Source: Fen-1273 sp963748405 (GTDB lineage: Bacteria > Bacteroidota > Ignavibacteria > UBA10030 > UBA6906). From it: a stretch of DNA of 64,000 nt. The stretch lies in contig CAVVIT010000003.1 of the NCBI GenBank assembly GCA_963748405.1, positions 202,614 through 266,613 on the forward strand. The letters run 5' to 3'. Below the pieces are notes generated by a model. That model ran no database searches, had not been told where the DNA came from, and was given only the letters and a program-made list of their open reading frames with translations. The translations under genes and the position numbers were made by a program. Positions 62,675 to 64,000 of the stretch are shown one piece after another; positions within the stretch are counted from its first letter, which is position 1; every line of letters starts with the position of its first letter.

Positions 62675-64000
62675 TTAATTGACCGTCGCGAGCTTGTACG
62701 CCGTTCCGTCGATGGTGACGGTCACGTAGGTTGTCGTCTTGAGCGTCAAGCCCGTCGTGGTCGTTCCGGCTCCCAGCTTCCAAAGCGGCGTCACCCCGCC
62801 GGTCGCGATTGCCCCGTTTTCGATCACAAGGCCAAGCACCGCGTTCGTCGGGAACACCCCGGCGTTGGTTCCGTCGCTCGTATAGAACCGGATTTGATTG
62901 AGCGCCGCCTGCCCGCCGTAATGCTGGGTCACAATGAAGTGCCGGTATCCCTGAGTGCCGTTGTACCCGAACGCTATCTGAGCCATCGTGGGACGCCCGC
63001 CGCCGTAGCTGTCGCCTGCGACGAACTGAGCCGCGAGTGTTGCGGACGTGGAGACGAAATTCAACCCCTGTACCGCCCCGGAACCGGTGATCGTGGTTCC
63101 CGAAATTGCTCCGGCGAACACCGCCGCGTTCGTACTATTGTTGATGACAAGCGCCGCCGTTGACGATTGATAATTGTAAAAGCGCAGATCATCAGCCGAT
63201 CCGTTAATCACAGTACCGACCGCCCACTTGTCCGTGCCGCTCCTGTCAAAATTGAGCGTTAGGTTGTGCGTGACTGAGTTTTCCCTGATACATAGGCCCG
63301 CCGCGCCGTCATTGAAAAACACCGAGCCTCCGTTGGACGCCTGAACCGTTGTGCAGGTTAGCCCAGCAGTAAATGCGCCCGACCCGATAACGTCGAGCGC
63401 AACGGTCGGGACTTTCCCGATTCCAAGGAAGTCGTTGTTTTGGAGGAACACGATCCCGGTGGTCATTCCTGCGGTATGGATCACGATGTTCCCGCCCCAA
63501 GTGGCCTGTATCCAATTCCAGGTCGGGTTGACGCCGCCCAAGTACAGGGTTGCGATATCACCGGCCTGCGAGAAGCGCGTCCCCATGATGTTCAGGGTGC
63601 TGTTGATAACCGTCGCACCGTTCGCGGTGAGGGTTCCGATGTAGGACAGGTCAACAACCGTTTCTGACCCTGCGGTGTTCCTCGTTGCCCACGAAAGCCA
63701 CGCACTTGCCGCCTTATTGAGCGTGTACCAACTCCCCACGTCGTAGATTCCGCCGTTCGCTTGGAGGTTTGCGTTGGCGAGCACGTTGCCGCTCGACGTG
63801 ATCCCGGTGCTCGCAACCGTGAACACCGTCGCGGACGTGCCAAGCCCCATCTCAATCGTGCTATTGTTGTAGTTGAAGTCAATCCATTGCTGATTCGCGT
63901 AGGCATTGTCAAGCGTGTAGCCGTCCGCGAAAGAGGAGAGCCGAATCTTCGCCTGTGTCCAACTCGTTCCCGTCGTGACCCTCTGAGCGTTCGCCCGGAG
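62675..64000 (-). CDS. phage tail fibre/appendage-like protein, 5'-partial
   Basis: The frame is open from the right edge (RANAQRVTTGTSWTQAKIRL) to the stop at 62675, at least 440 residues. It is rich in Gly, Thr, Ser and Asn with repeated short beta motifs (GITSSGNVLANANLQANGGI, GAISGTTITGSGAVQGLNF, NSTNAAVFAG), typical of trimeric beta-helical fibres and phage appendage proteins. An ATG at 63850 is internal to the continuous frame and probably not the start. It belongs to a phage-like element extending beyond the window. Confidence 0.7.
   Translation of the reverse strand, partial: LRANAQRVTTGTSWTQAKIRLSSFADGYTLDNAYANQQWIDFNYNNSTIEMGLGTSATVFTVASTGITSSGNVLANANLQANGGIYDVGSWYTLNKAASAWLSWATRNTAGSETVVDLSYIGTLTANGATVINSTLNIMGTRFSQAGDIATLYLGGVNPTWNWIQATWGGNIVIHTAGMTTGIVFLQNNDFLGIGKVPTVALDVIGSGAFTAGLTCTTVQASNGGSVFFNDGAAGLCIRENSVTHNLTLNFDRSGTDKWAVGTVINGSADDLRFYNYQSSTAALVINNSTNAAVFAGAISGTTITGSGAVQGLNFVSTSATLAAQFVAGDSYGGGRPTMAQIAFGYNGTQGYRHFIVTQHYGGQAALNQIRFYTSDGTNAGVFPTNAVLGLVIENGAIATGGVTPLWKLGAGTTTTGLTLKTTTYVTVTIDGTAYKLATVN

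Overview
The window looks like the chromosome of an uncultured member of the Bacteroidota/Chlorobiota (FCB) group, possibly Ignavibacteria-like. The main reason is several exported BNR-repeat proteins that end in a type IX secretion (T9SS) type-A sorting domain with NYPNPFNP and LASGVYFYRL motifs. No rRNA or other phylogenetic marker is present, so the placement is inferred from these proteins.

1-11.4 kb: T9SS-exported beta-propeller proteins, a decayed arsR/reductase pair, an intact operon of a VOC protein plus two RibD/DHFR-fold reductases, and a large membrane protein joining GH18-like, polysaccharide deacetylase and family 2 glycosyltransferase domains. 11.4-37.2 kb: a mosaic of small modules separated by same-orientation repeats, each made of a terminator hairpin plus a tRNA-3'-end-like segment. 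The modules carry an aminoglycoside-nucleotidyltransferase-like gene, a secreted TIM-barrel-like protein, a MoaD-like/BNR pair, a Ser/Thr kinase, a serine hydrolase, an HpcH/HpaI aldolase and four insertion sequences. A foreign, AT-rich GH31 glucosidase gene was broken by IS630 and IS21 and truncated at an IS3; exact joins can be read. A T9SS propeller gene was split by a second IS3 element with a 4-bp target duplication.

37.15-61.33 kb: an integrative element of about 24 kb bounded by identical 47-bp copies of the 3' part of a tRNA-Asp gene, with its tyrosine integrase beside the right copy. It carries phage/plasmid-type genes (RadC-like, DUF932, Sak4-like ATPase, primase/helicase-like ATPase, Cys-rich small protein). 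It also carries a defence-like cargo: an Mrr nuclease, a membrane protein with HHxxH and CxxC motifs, a PLD-SNF2 helicase, an Eco57I-type adenine methylase with target-recognition part, and a HEPN-like protein fused to an LprI-like domain. Between the two groups is an AT-rich region with five GTTACAC/GTGTAAC sites. 61.4-64 kb: phage lysis and tail genes (M15 peptidase, fibre-like protein running off the edge) that probably belong to a second element in the same tRNA gene. The intact tRNA-Asp is expected to the right of the window.

Several otherwise intact genes (positions near 740, 46840, 51150 and 53855) carry single-base frameshifts, some at homopolymers. Either these genes are decaying or the assembly has residual indel errors.
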